Source: Apostichopus japonicus
Lineage: Eukaryota; Echinodermata; Holothuroidea; Aspidochirotida; Stichopodidae
NCBI RefSeq assembly: GCF_037975245.1
Contig: NC_092566.1
Span: 6,783,501 to 6,847,500, forward strand
Direction: 5' to 3'
Length of the DNA: 64,000 nucleotides
This document shows, in pieces, positions 1 to 11,330 of this stretch; positions within the stretch are counted from its first letter, which is position 1, and the number at the start of each line of letters is the position of its first letter. Both the position numbers and the translations under genes were made by a program. Below the pieces are notes generated by a model. The model saw nothing but the letters and a program-made list of their open reading frames with translations, made no database searches and was not told the DNA's origin.

Positions 1-1087
1 TCCTTCACAGGTGTAGTATTCAATATTTATTTTTTTTCTTCACCTCTCAAATTTGTTTCTCAAATCTCTCAAATTTGTTTACGTTATCATTATTTTTTTT
101 ACAAATTAAGTTCCCATTTTACGCGGCCCAGCATCGTTTACGTTTTGGAACGTTAGCAGAATGAAAACTATGTGCCATTTGCAGGTCGATGTAACCTTGA
201 TGTAGTTTTACAGACTTACTTTTGCATGACAAAATGAAAGAGAGAAGAAAAAAAGAAAAATCAACAAACTGCTTATTAACCGCAAAAATTCTGTGTAGAT
301 AAAAATATCAGTTGCATGAATGCTATTGAGTTAGTTTGAAATTGATATGTAGGGAGAAGATTAGGAATGGTGAAAGGTTATGAGGGAGGGGAAAGAATGA
401 TGGAGAGAGAAGGGATTGTGGAAGGGAAGGTCAAAGGGTGGAAGGGGAGGGGTGGTGGGGTGAGGGGGGCGGGGTAGGCTGTTACATAACAGATGGAATA
501 ATAAACCAATATCCAACAAGAGTGGACCAGGATGGATTTAACAGAGTATAATTAGTGCTGTAGTGAGCACTAAGCTGAAAGAGAAGCAGGGGTGTGGGGA
601 GGGGTGGAGGGGGGGAGAGAGAGTGAGTGAGGGCAACATAAGAGACGAGATACTCCTTATTTTAAAGCCAATCTCACCTTCCTCATATTTCATTTCAGAG
701 TTGCTTCACTGCAGTGTAGTCTACATTGACATCTGCTACCCATATTATATCTATATACCATTCTACAACCATTGACAGAGCTAGCTTGCATGCATGCTTT
801 CAATCCTATGTAAACTCTCTTTTCATATGAAGTGGACATAAACCCACCCATCATCATAAACTTATCAGATAAGGACGCTCATCATGAACTACCTGCCCTT
901 GAAAGCTAAGAAAAACCTCTTTTCTCAGCTATCATATTCTTCATGGTTTTGCGAAGTTTAAGTTGATGACAGGAAGTTTTTTTCTTTCATTTGTCTTGAT
1001 CAGGTAACATTGCTTTTATCTGAAAATATATTGAGTTTCCTTTTTCATATTTTCTCTCTTTTACATCGATTAGTCTTGCTCTGAAAG
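1..1087. other. ABCG intron (partial): no exon seen; G-rich tract
   Basis: This must be an intron of the ABCG2-like gene. No segment encodes the Walker B, signature or D-loop motifs that precede the H-loop exon. Positions 355-480 are strongly purine/G-rich on the plus strand with several runs of four or more G, so G-quadruplex formation is possible. A pyrimidine-rich stretch precedes the acceptor at 1086-1087. Confidence 0.6.
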
Positions 1088-1225
1088 GTAAAACTATCAT
1101 ATTCTCCATCCATCAACCTCGCTTTTCCATCTTCCGACATTTCGATAAACTTCATCTCCTCTCCAAGGGTCAATCAGTGTATCATGGTAAAGCTGAAAGC
1201 GCTCTGGATTTCTTTGCACAAGGAG
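1088..1225 (+). CDS. ABCG2-like exon: H-loop segment of the nucleotide-binding domain
   Basis: After acceptor ctctgaaag the exon reads KTIIFSIHQPRFSIFRHF and then KLHLLSKGQSVYHGKAES. The histidine of SIHQPR is the switch (H-loop) residue that contacts ATP gamma-phosphate in ABC proteins. It ends GGA G|GTAAGG in phase 1, and the next exon continues the codon. Confidence 0.92.
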
Positions 1226-4200
1226 GTAAGGATTGGCATTTTTAGGGTCAAATGGTAAATAAAACTGTTTCAAAGAACAAGAGTGTAACGTGTGAGAACC
1301 ATGTTTCCTCAAATTTTTCATCATTCCCTAGTCATTTTAATAAGCTGTAGTATTCATTATTTTATTATTCATCATCTCTCAAATTTGGAAACTTTTTTGT
1401 CCATTTTTGGAAACTTTTGGAAGATTTAGAAAATGTCAGCTTCCAGACAAAGAAATCTGAACAATTAAGGATATCTTCCAAAGGGAACTAGATTTGTCTT
1501 AGTCGTGTGGGTGTGGAGGGGGGTAGGTGGGTGGGGTGTTGTTCTTCAAAAGGATCTCTGTCACATGAAGCCAAAGATCATGGTTGGGTTTGTGTCCCTT
1601 TAATTTCAAAATAGCCTCTAGGAATCTGAATCACTTGTTCTCTTTCATTTCATTTGTTTTTATTTATTTATTTCCAGTATGAATATAAATATTTATCAAC
1701 AGGACCTCCTGTCTCTTGGCCTACCCTGCTTTTTATTATCTATCAAAACTATATGAACTCTTCTTTGAAATATGTCAAATTTGATAATTTTGAAAATATT
1801 TGTCAAAATTTGAAAACTTTGAAATAAATAAATCAAGTTTACACTAATAGCCAAACCTCCCTTGTTGTTTAATTTTACGAGTAGTAGCTGAAAGACATTT
1901 TTCGCTCGGATACTAGGAGGTCAATTCCTGCAGAAATTAATATAAAAATTGTTGTTTTTGGTTGTTTACATTTGCAGGGTATCATTGCGAGGAACACAAC
2001 AACCCACCAGACTTCTTTCTGGATGTGATCATACAGGAAAATACCTCAACGTCTTACATCAACAAAGACATGAGTAAGTCTGTAACAAAATTTCTTTATA
2101 GCCCCTACTTTCGGCTTAACCCAAAACCTTGAGTATTTTTCAGATGATGTTACAAAAGAGGTTGAAGCAACAGAGGGTGTACATAGGAATAGAAAGAAGG
2201 AAAAAAAAGGATAGACAATAGCTTTTTGGATTTGTAGTCTGGCCATGAAAATGAGAATGATGTACATAAAGATATAGGAATTAGATAAAGGAAAGAATAT
2301 TAAGTAACAGAATGGTCTTTTGTCTAAAAATGTCATTGTTATATTTGGAAATATTTCCAGTGATACTCAGAAAAGCTGGTTTAAGAAGAAGAAGTAAACT
2401 TGAAAACATTAAGAATAAAATCCCTTTGATTAGGTCACATATTACAAAAAGAAGGGTTTTGTAATCACCTCTCTGATGCATATCATTATTAAGGCACGCT
2501 TAAATCTGAACACATTTAAGTTTACTGTACTAATACTTCTCCACGGCTCTCGCTCGAATCATTAAACCACAAACGAAATTTCAAAACACGAACATGTTTG
2601 TCTTTACTTAGAACAAGACTTAATGTATTAGAAGATCATATAATGTATAAAGTATAGCAGGGCAAAAATTTTGAAACTTGAAATTCTGGTCTTTAATTTT
2701 TGTTCAATTTTGCCAGAATCTGTGGAGAATGGTGACGCCCACACAGGACAGAAACTAATCGACCTGTTCAAGCAGTCATCGTATGGCCTGGAGCTACAAA
2801 CAGAGGCTGACGGGATATTAAAAGGCACACAGGAATCGGTCACCACCACACAGATCAGTACTGGGTATGCGTCTTCTTGGTTTAAGCAGGTAAATAATAC
2901 AACCATGGGAATCCAAAGCTTAATTGTTCTTTTGTTTTGCAAGCGTTTCAAGATTCTGTCTAATTTTTATCATATTTTTATTGTATCAGATGCAATACAT
3001 GTGACAAGGGACCCGGCAAATTCATTGCTGCAAAATGAAGCTAAAAAATAAGATAAAATATTAAATGAACTTGCAAGGGGAATCGACCTAATACACCAAA
3101 ATGACGATCATTGGTCTCTGGAATATAGTAATTTTTGCTTTGTTTTATCAATTCTAATTTTCAGCTCTACTTTGTCTCTAAGAGGGCCGTAACCAATTTC
3201 GTAAGAAATCCACAGGTCTCTGTTTTCCAGGTAGGTAGTGTGTTAATCTCTATTTGCCTGAGGGAGTCGTTTCTAGAGAAATTCATCTGATGTTTATTGA
3301 ATGCTCCAATGTTTGCAAGGGAGCGACTAGTGTGTGTGTGCATCGATTGCTACTTTACATGAACGATTGCAGTTCTTCGTAGGGAGGGGGGGGGGAAGAA
3401 AAAAAAGTAAAATAAAGAAACAATAACTTAGGTCCACTAAAGGTGAACTAGTGGTGTTTGGATTACTTCATGATTGCATTGAGAGCGACTGTTGTGTGTA
3501 CCAGCTTTGATTGTTAATTTTTAGAGGAAAGATTTGCAGCTCTCAGTACCAAGACAGGTACAACTACAACAAAAATAAAATAACTAAAGACAGAAATTTC
3601 CAACCAACTATCTGAGTCTCAAGTGACAATGCTAAAACATATGCTGGAAGAATCTACAAAAAGCCAAATTTGAAATTATATCTAACACCAGATGTGTTCC
3701 TTCAGTTAAACCGCAGCTTGTATAGTTTTTAGATACACACCAAATTATACCAGTACACACTTTTAATAGGAGAGCATGAAAATAGTCTTCATGGCATTTC
3801 TAAATGCTGCAGTACTATCTCATCAAGTATGATGTTGTGTACTTATTTCCATTATTAATTTTTTTTTACAGCTTCATAAAGGGGTTTGTTTTACAGTTTT
3901 ATGTTTTATTTTGTCTTTTCATAATCCTGTAGTCACGTATGGAATACTTTTTGCTATTACTGGGTACGGCAAAAACAGTAACAACTAAATCACCATGGTT
4001 ACCAAAGTAGGTGGTATTAACTGCATAACGTGAGATGTATCTGTCGAAACAGAAAGACGTAAACAAAAAGTATTACACTACAGACTGTTGTGCACTTGCA
4101 CGCTCTTACAATAAAAATAATGAAAGAAAGTTTCGATATTTGATATCTCACAATCAGAACAAACTATAGCAAGACGTGCCACGTTGAGGCAATGTGTTTC

Positions 4201-7200
4201 ATTTTCACAAGCTCTGAATTACATGATAATTTTACTTTCATATATATTTCATTTTTTTTGGCTTACAGCCATTGGTCACAGTTGTCTTTGCATTAATCGT
4301 GGGTGGTCTGTTTTGGCAGTTGGACAATTCTGAAGGAAGTGGCATCCAAAACAGGTCAGTCATTACAGGTCGGCTGTTACCGGTCAGCTGCTGTTACCGG
4401 TCAGCCGCTGTTATACAAGTCAGCTGCAGGTGACCAATGGATGTTAGACCAGGTCCAGTATTGTGCTGTAGGTGGTGCGGGCGAACCAAACCCCGCTGGA
4501 TTCCCACTAACCTTCAGTATCAATGTCAACAAAAATATCTAAGCTAGTTACATGTATTGACCCATTGAGAACCACTCTGTCATCTAACGATAGTCCAGCA
4601 GGCAGGCTGCTGATGTTTGTTTCCTTCAATAATGAGCTCTTTGCAGTTCAGGTGAAGCAAACCAATCTTTCACTATCAGTTTCACCGAAAGTGTCTAAAC
4701 TTGTCTTAAGGTTTGGCCCATGTAGCTCCACTCTTATTTACCGATGTTATGATTAGTTCAGTATTGCCCCCTAGGCGGTTGATGTGAACCAGTCCCCGCC
4801 CGATCACCACCACCAAGCCTTCGCTATCAATATCACCAGAAATATCCGAATTAGTCGAAAAGTTTGGCCCATTTTACAGAGGGTATACCAATGAATCTCC
4901 CTCTATCATGAAAGTACCATTTTTCTTATGTAATTATCAAATAGAACTGTTGTGTATTGAAACAAATGTGTAATTTATTTAGATCCTCCTGCAGGCAGGA
5001 ATTCTACTTGTTAAAGTTATGATTGTTGTCATTATTTTTTATTTTTATTCCAGAGTTGGTGCTTCATTTTTTCTGGTGACAAACATGCTGTTTGCCAATG
5101 CAGCTGCGACAGAACTCTTCATAAGTGAAAGGGTGATCTTTATGTAAGTTATTGAAATGTAAAGAAAGAAAACAAAGAGAAAAAAGAAACAAAGTTATGA
5201 AAAGAAATGGAAAGGGAAGGAGTCCAGAAAGAAAACCTAGTGAAACATGAGAACAAATGAACATATCAGAAATAAATGAATATAATGATATGAAAATAAG
5301 AGAAAAAATTAGTATAATGAAATGAACATTACAGAAACAAATGAATATAATGAAATGAAAATAATAGAGAGAAATGAATATAATGAAATGAAAATAGCAG
5401 AAAAATATGAATATAATGAAATGAAAGTAACAGAATGAAATGAATATAACAAAATGAAAGTAACAGAATGAAATGAATATAATGAAATGAAAATAACAGA
5501 AAAAAATTAATATAATGAAATCATAATAACAGAAAGAAATGAACATAATGAAATGAAAATAACAGAATGAAATGAAAATAACATAATGAAATGAAAATAA
5601 CAGAATGAAATGAAAATAACAGAATGAAATGAATGTAATACAAACAAAATAACAGAAAGAATAATATAATGAAATGAAAATAACAGAATGAAATGAAAAT
5701 AACAGAATGAAATGAATGTAATATAAACAAAATAACAGAAAGAATAATATAATGAAATGAAAATAACAGAATGAAATGAAAATAACAGAATGAAATGAAT
5801 ATAATACAAACAAAATAACAGAAAGAATAATATAATGAAATGAAAATAACAGAATGAAATGAAAATAACAGAATGAAATGAATGTAATATAAACAAAATA
5901 ACAGAAAGAATAATATAATGAAATGAAAATAACAGAATGAAATGAAGATAACAGAATGAAATGAATGTAATACAAACAAAATAACAGAAAGAATAATATA
6001 ATGAAATGAAAATAACAGAATGAAATTAAAATAACAGAATGAAATGAATGTAATATAAACAAAATAACAGAAAGAATAATATAATGAAATGAAAATAACA
6101 GAATGAAATGAAAATAACAGAATGAAATGAATATAATACAAACAAAATAACAGAAAGAATAATATAATGAAATGAAAATAACAGAATGAAATGAATGTAA
6201 TATAAACAAAATAACAGAAAGAATAATATAATGAAATGAAAATAACAGAATGAAATGAAAATAACAGAATGAAATGAATGTAATACAAACAAAATAACAG
6301 AAAGAATAATATAATGAAATGAAAATAACAGAATGAAATGAATGTAATATAAACAAAATAACAGAAAGAATAATATAATGAAATGAAAATAACAGAATGA
6401 AATGAAAATAACAGAATGAAATGAATGTAATGAAACAAAATAACAGAAAGAATAATATAATGAAATCTAGATAATAGAAAGAATTGTGAATATAATGAAA
6501 TGGAAATAACAGAAATAATATAATGACATGAAATAAATAGAAACAGAACAAGACAGAAATGGAAAGTTGCTTTCATAATAGGTTGGAATTATGGATATTG
6601 AGTCATGATTCTAGTCAGCATCATTAACACAAGTTACTTTTTACTTTTGTGTTGACAGACATGAATCAGCTAGTGGCTACTACAGGGTCTCCACCTATTT
6701 CTTGGCTAAAGTCTTCTGTGATTTGCTCCCTATGAGATTAATACCTACTGTCATTTACTGTGGTATTACTTATTGGATGATCGGTAAGTAAATGAATGGT
6801 TTTTATTCTATTACTGGGTTTCATATTCTGTTACCGGGTTTCATATTCTGTTAATGGGTTTCATATTCTGTTAATAGGGTTTCATATTCTGTTAATAGGG
6901 TTTTATATTCTGTTAATAGGGTTTCATATTCTGTTAATGGGTTTCATATTCTGTTAATGGGTTTCATATCCTGTTAATGGGTTTCGTATCCTTTTAATGG
7001 GTTTCATATCCTGTGAATGGGTTTCATATTCTGTTAATTACTTTCATATTCTGTTAATGGGTTTCACTCTTTATCAGTAATGTTAAAGAAGTGAATGTGA
7101 AAGGCATAAAGAACATTGGACTAAACATGAACAATGAATGTTCTTCTCAACTGTTAGTTGTAACTTATACGTGCTTGTATGTTCACTTGAAGGAAGATAG

Positions 7201-10200
7201 TTTCGTTCATATTTTCAGCAAAAGTTCCCCTATTTGTTATTCCAAGATAAGATGTTACTGCAACTATATATTATTTTTATTCATTTCTTCCTATTAAGGG
7301 TTTGTGCAAGATGCTGCAAAGTTTTTCTTTTTTGCCTTGACTCTTCTGCTGACCACGTTAGCAGGCACCTCCATTACATTCTTTTATGGTGCTACCATCG
7401 GTAACAGTACTCTCGCCAACCTCGCCACCACCATGTCATTTGTGGTCATGCTGGTAAATATTTTTTCCTCGTTCATAGACGTTATGAAATGATAATTTAT
7501 CTAACTCAGAACTTACTTTACGAGTAGTATTTTTTATGCCATCGAGTTGTCATAGTGATATCAAGGACTGTGATGTCACTGTGAAGAGTTGTCAATTCAA
7601 TAACAGTGTGAAGTCAGTGCAGTGTTAGTGCAATGTCAGTCTTATGTTGCTTAACTGGGGTGTCAGTTCGAAGTAAGTGACAGTGTGGTGTATGTGGTGT
7701 GATGTCATTGCGATGCCAGTCTGATGTAGATTCCTGTGATGTCAGTGTGAAGATGTTTTCAGTTCAATAACAGTGTGAAGTCAGTGCAGTGTTAGTGCAA
7801 TGTCAGTCTTATGTTGCTTAACTGGGGTGTCAGTTCGAAGTAAGTGACAGTGTGGTGTATGTGGTGTGATGTCATTGCGATGCCAGTCTGATGTAGATTC
7901 CTGTGATGTCACTGTGAAGAGTTGTCAATTCAATAACAGTGTGAAGTCAGTGCAGTGTTAGTGCAATGTCAGTCTTATGTTGCTTAACTGGGGTGTCAGT
8001 TCGAAGTAAGTGACAGTGTGGTGTATGTGGTGTGATGTCATTGCGATGCCAGTCTGATGTAGATTCCTGTGATGTCACTGTGAAGATGTTTTCAGTTCAA
8101 TAACAGTGTGAAGTCAGTGCAGTGTTAGTGCAATGTCAGTCTTATGTTGCTTAACTGGGGTGTCAGTTCGAAGTAAGTGACAGTGTGGTGTATGTGGTGT
8201 GATGTCATTGCGATGCCAGTCTGATGTAGATTCCTGTGATGTCACTGTGAAGATGTTTTCAGTTCAATAACAGTGTGAAGTCAGTGCAGTGTTAGTGCAA
8301 TGTCAGTCTTATGTTGCTTAACTGGGGTGTCAGTTCGAAGTAAGTGACAGTGTGGTGTATGTGGTGTGATGTCATTGCGATGCCAGTCTGATGTAGATTC
8401 CTGTGATGTCAGTGTGAAGATGTTTTCAGTTCAATAACAGTGTGAAGTCAGTGCAGTGTTAGTGCAATGTCAGTCTTATGTTGCTTAACTGGGGTGTCAG
8501 TTCGAAGTAAGTGACAGTGTGGTGTATGTGGTGTGATGTCATTGCGATGCCACTCTGATATAGATTCCTGTGATGTCAGTGTGAAGATGTTTTCAGTTCA
8601 ATAACAATGTGAAGTCAGTGCAGTGTTAGTGCGATGTCAGTTTTATGTTGCTAACTAGGCTGTCAGTTCGAAGTTAGTGCAGAGTCAGTTACAGTGTGGT
8701 ATATGTGGTGTGATGTCGTTGCGATGCCAGTCTGATGTAGATTCCTGTGATGTCAGTGTGAAGATGTTTTCAGTTCAATAACAGTGTGAAGTCAGTGCAG
8801 TGTTAGTGCGATGTCATTCTTATGTTGCTTAACTGGGGTGTCAGTTCAAAGTAAGTGAAAGTGTGGTGTATGTGGTGTGATGTCATTGCGATACCAGTCT
8901 GATGTAAATGACTGTGATGTCAGTGTGAAGATGTTGTCAATTCAATAACAGTGTGAAGTCAGTGCAGTGTTAGTGCGATGTCAGTCTTATGTTGCTAACT
9001 GGGGTGTCAGTTTGAAGTTAGTGCAGAGTCAGTTACAGTGTGGTATATGTGGTGTGATGTCATTGCGATGCCAGTCTGATGTAGATTCCTGTGATGTCAG
9101 TGTGCAGTCAGTGTGAAGCTTGAAACTGTTTTCTAGAGTGATGTTAGTGTGAGATCAATGTGATGCTATCTGAGGTGCTGTCAGTGTGATGCAAAATGGT
9201 GACAGAGTATTTTTTTTATTTTAGGATCTTTTGTGGATTCCTAATCCCAACCTTTTCCCTTGCCCCCTCAATCCCCCCCCCTCCAATCTCAAGCCCTCCA
9301 CTTTCCTATCTGCTTTGCCAAGAAGAAAATTTACCTGTTTGTAAAAATTATAGAGTTCAAGAAGGGCTAAAAGACAAAATCAGGATAAATGATGTCTCAA
9401 AATGGGGATCAACACAGATGGTGCAAAAAATGAAAAATGAAAATGAAAATGCTGTTATATATGTACTCCTTAGCAACTTGGGATAAATTGCTTATGGTAT
9501 GTCTATTGATGAAATAGCAAAACTATTTTGTCAGAATTCAAGAACTCAATTTTTTCATCTTTTCAGATCTTTGGTGGACTATTCTTGAACATCAACACAT
9601 TGCCTACATGGCTTCAATGGTTGCAGTATATCAGTTTTGCCAGATATGGCCTTAACGTGAGTCCAGTAAATGATCAAATATATACTTATATCATTTAGCG
9701 AAATATTTACAACAAAAAACCTGATTCTTATCGACAATAATTTGTGGCAAAATATCCCATAAAGTGGCCTAGCTACTATTGAACTCTTTCAGTTTGGTGA
9801 AGTGATACTGTGAATAGGAAATGTTCCTTTATCCTATCCCTTCTTAAATACATTTTATGAATTTTAATGGGAAGTCCCAATTTTCTAAAGAACTTTTTGA
9901 CGTTGAAGACTGAGCTTAATGTTATTATTAACTCTTAACTTCTTTACCTAAAAATCCAGCCTCATTATGGTCATCTCAATTTGGATTTTATAGCTGAGCT
10001 GGAATTAACCAATAGTTCTGATATGAAATTATGAAAAATTGCAAAACATTCAAAACTTACGATGTTTGTATTTCTTAAAAAAAAAAAAAACCTTGAGCAG
10101 CCCAACAGGTATCATTAGGGTGTTACTAGGGGTATTATTATAAGGTATTATTAGGGGGGGGGGGGATAAGACATGACTCCTTCTTGCCACGGTACCTTAG

Positions 10201-10811
10201 TATTTATTAATTCTCTATATTTCCTTCTACAGGCGCTGTCTGTAAACGAACTGAAAGGTCTAGTGTTTGAGGACGAGCTGACTGGAAGAATGTGAGTATC
10301 AGAAATGATTTGACTCCAATTTTAGAACCTTTGACCTACAGAGCACATATGGAAGTACGGAAGTTGAACCCTTTTAACTTTATAGTGCATTAGAAAGTAA
10401 CCACCACCCCACCCCTCCACCCCCACCCCCTCCAATTCTACAAAATATTCAATGAAAAATCTCCGAAATGGTTGGATAGAGGAGAGAGAGAATTGGGCAG
10501 GCAGGTCTGCTCTATATGAGGCGGCTATTTCAAGGTTAAAGCCGCTGGTCTCAGTCCCTCCAAACGAGAAGCTAAACAAACTTTGTTCACTGATGCAACA
10601 GGTTAGATGTCTTTCCAAAAATTGTTTGTATTTATCGAAAAATTCATGTTTTTGTATTTTCAGAGAAAATGGAACAGATTATCTCCAGGAACAAGGGATC
10701 AGACATGATGAATGGGGTTTGTGGCAGAATTGTGTGGCTCTAGCTGCTTACATTATCATTTTAATGACTCTGGCTTACGTGCAATTACGCAGAATTCCAA
10801 AGACAAAGTAA
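1088..10811 (+). CDS. ABCG2-like half-transporter, 3' part of gene (11 exons, 5' end outside window)
   Basis: ABC subfamily G half-transporters form dimers in the membrane and export hydrophobic substrates using ATP. The visible exons (1088-1225, 1978-2073, 2717-2889, 3165-3230, 4269-4354, 5054-5143, 6659-6783, 7299-7453, 9567-9656, 10233-10291, 10664-10811) join in phase into about 407 residues ending at TAA. They begin at the H-loop segment (IIFSIHQPR) of the nucleotide-binding domain. The membrane part includes GGLFWQL, ELFISERVIF, HESASGYYRVSTYF, DLLPMRLIP and WLQYISFARYGLN, each closely matching human ABCG2. The arginine of GYYRVS, the equivalent of human R482, is present. Walker A, Walker B and the signature motif must lie upstream of the window. 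The ABCG2 loop cysteines are missing. I am sure of the subfamily, but not of one-to-one orthology with ABCG2. Confidence 0.93.
1978..2073 (+). CDS. ABCG2-like exon: end of nucleotide-binding domain
   Basis: Reads YHCEEHNNPPDFFLDVI, matching the conserved ABCG segment with NNPADFFLD that closes the ATP-binding domain. Acceptor tttgcag, donor ATGA|GTAAGT, both strong. Phase 1 in and out. Confidence 0.92.
2717..2889 (+). CDS. ABCG2-like exon: linker between ATP-binding and membrane domains
   Basis: Encodes a polar linker of about 57 residues (NGDAHTGQKLIDLFKQSS and so on) ending in ASSWFKQ. This aligns with the ABCG2 segment before the first membrane helix (SFWHQL). Linkers vary in ABCG proteins, so the family call rests on the flanking exons and on phase. 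Confidence 0.85.
3165..3230 (+). CDS. ABCG2-like exon: connecting helix before TM1
   Basis: A 66-nt exon reading LYFVSKRAVTNFVRNPQ, equivalent to the ABCG2 LRWVSKR...NPQ connecting helix. Acceptor ttttcag, donor CCAG|GTAGGT. Phase 0 on both sides. Confidence 0.9.
4269..4354 (+). CDS. ABCG2-like exon: TM1
   Basis: Encodes PLVTVVFALIVGGLFWQL, a clear first membrane helix, followed by the short extracellular GSGIQNR segment that is strongly conserved in ABCG2 (TGIQNR). The donor AACAG|GTCAGT runs straight into a short GGTCAGC-rich repeat. Confidence 0.92.
4355..4450 (+). repeat. Short minisatellite at an ABCG donor
   Basis: Three to four imperfect copies of an 18-bp unit, GTCAGC(T/C)GCTGTTACCG, begin right at the donor GTCAGT of exon 4269-4354. 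Confidence 0.7.
4450..4880 (+). repeat. Diverged tandem repeat, about 155 bp x 3
   Basis: Three related blocks centre on CTATCAATATCACCAGAAAT-like text (near 4514, 4671 and 4820), each preceded by a gaacCa(a/g)tcccCgc-like stretch. They are strongly diverged, so the array is old. Confidence 0.6.
5054..5143 (+). CDS. ABCG2-like exon: TM2
   Basis: Encodes VGASFFLVTNMLFANAAATE and LFISERVIF. The asparagine and phenylalanine of VTNMLF match the substrate-pocket N436 and F439 of human ABCG2. The two glutamates match E446 and E451. Donor TTTAT|GTAAGT opens the A-rich satellite intron. Confidence 0.93.
5144..6545 (+). repeat. A-rich intronic satellite (GAAATGAAAATAACAGAAT units)
   Basis: About 1.4 kb of the intron after TM2 consists of 17-20-bp units such as AATGAAATGAAAATAACAG. 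In the central part they are ordered into longer repeats that include ATACAAACAAAATAACAGAA and AGAATAATATAATG. The strand bias is extreme: the plus strand has almost no C. This makes very long meaningless open frames on the minus strand. Confidence 0.9.
6659..6783 (+). CDS. ABCG2-like exon: TM3 and start of TM4
   Basis: Encodes HESASGYYRVSTYFLAKVF followed by DLLPMRLIPTVIYCGITYWM. This is among the most conserved parts of ABCG2; the RVSTYF arginine aligns with R482 and DLLPMR is identical. Strong donor ATCG|GTAAGT. Confidence 0.95.
6802..7073 (+). repeat. 20-bp tandem repeat in ABCG intron
   Basis: About 13-14 copies of ATTCTGTTAATGGGTTTCAT with small variants (ACCGGG, AATAGGG, CCTTTTAAT) fill the first half of the intron after exon 6659-6783. 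Confidence 0.9.
7299..7453 (+). CDS. ABCG2-like exon: TM4 and first part of TM5
   Basis: Encodes two hydrophobic stretches, KFFFFALTLLLTTLAGTSIT and LATTMSFVVML. They correspond to ABCG2 TM4 and the start of TM5. The region between them carries NST, a possible N-glycosylation sequon, although its topology is uncertain. Confidence 0.92.
7563..9130 (+). repeat. 167-bp intronic satellite, about 9 copies
   Basis: The landmark AATAACAGTGTGAAGTCAGT recurs at 7599, 7766, 7932, 8099, 8266, 8433, 8600 (as AATAACAATG), 8777 and 8944, giving a 166-177-bp period. Inner copies are almost identical and the outer ones diverge, the pattern expected from unequal exchange. The unit is itself rich in GTGATGTCAGTGTGA-like sub-repeats. 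It lies between the two TM5 exons. Confidence 0.95.
9567..9656 (+). CDS. ABCG2-like exon: TM5 end and re-entrant region
   Basis: Encodes IFGGLFLNINTLPTWLQWLQ then YISFARYGLN. It aligns with ABCG2 FSGLLVN...WLSWLQYFSIPRYG. The second leucine of the ABCG2 di-leucine plug is phenylalanine here. The exon lies directly downstream of the 167-bp satellite intron. Confidence 0.93.
9657..10663. other. Last ABCG introns: nothing beyond simple runs
   Basis: The two introns around exon 10233-10291 hold an A13 run near 10079 and a G9 run near 10155. They also hold a C-rich CCACCCC stretch near 10400. No further exon or mobile element was recognised. Confidence 0.5.
10233..10291 (+). CDS. ABCG2-like exon: large extracellular loop, first half
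   Basis: Encodes ALSVNELKGLVFEDELTGR. The NE(F/L).G start matches ABCG2 extracellular loop 3, but the cysteines expected after it are absent. Donor GAAT|GTGAGT, phase 2. Confidence 0.88.
10664..10811 (+). CDS. ABCG2-like terminal exon: loop end, TM6 and C-terminus
   Basis: Encodes ENGTDYLQEQGI, WGLWQNCVALAAYIIILMTL and AYVQLRRIPKTK, then TAA. It matches the ABCG2 C-terminus (EYLVKQGI, WGLWKNHVALACM, AYLKL). NGT is an N-glycosylation sequon in the loop. Acceptor tgtattttcag. An ORF that starts upstream at 10452 is only intron read-through. Confidence 0.93.
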
Positions 10812-11330
10812 CCGCATAGGTCGCCGAGGTGCTCTCTCTTTTATGGGGGCTGAAATGGGCAGGACCATTGTCCATCTTTGATGAGTTGGATGGGCAAGCT
10901 AACAAGATTCATTTACTTGCTGGTCATAAGCAAGGTTAATATCACACAAGAGGACGAAGTAACTTTCTGTTCTCTCCTAAGGAAAGAACATTTCAGCGAG
11001 AGAGAATATTTTGTGTCTTCACATTCAAACTTTCGGAAGAATTTTACCGCCGGTAGCCGGCTGAAGAAGGTAGTGGAGTCTAGATCTGTGCTATGTTGTA
11101 ATCTTACCAGTCATGTGTGCAATGTACATAGAGTATAGTAAACCATTGTTATCTGGGAAGATAGATAATTAGAAGTTAAGGGTGAAGGGACACTAACCAG
11201 GTAGCATTTAATGGACATCATGAAAGGATCAGTATGGATCAGGAGGAGTGGATCAAGAAAAAAATATAGAGTTTCAATATTATGAGACAAGATGAAAAAG
11301 AATGTGATGATTTTTGGGACATTAACATGG
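10812..11330 (+). other. Probable ABCG 3' UTR and flank
   Basis: Non-coding sequence follows the ABCG stop codon. No clear AATAAA signal was found close to the stop, so the 3' end cannot be placed. Confidence 0.4.

Noticed and set aside
5064-6576. Very long minus-strand open frames (495 and 351 codons) rich in Phe, Ile, Ser and His
   Set aside because: They are translations of the A-rich intronic satellite of the ABCG gene. All three frames are open because the repeat lacks stop triplets on that strand, and the array sits between two in-phase exons on the other strand.
7563-9130. CRISPR-like array
   Set aside because: The 167-bp units are continuous tandem repeats without unique spacers, in an intron of an animal gene.
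10452-10663. Longer version of the last ABCG exon starting at an upstream ATG
   Set aside because: The upstream part is intron: a clear acceptor at 10662-10663 joins in phase with the previous exon, and the upstream residues have no match to ABCG2.
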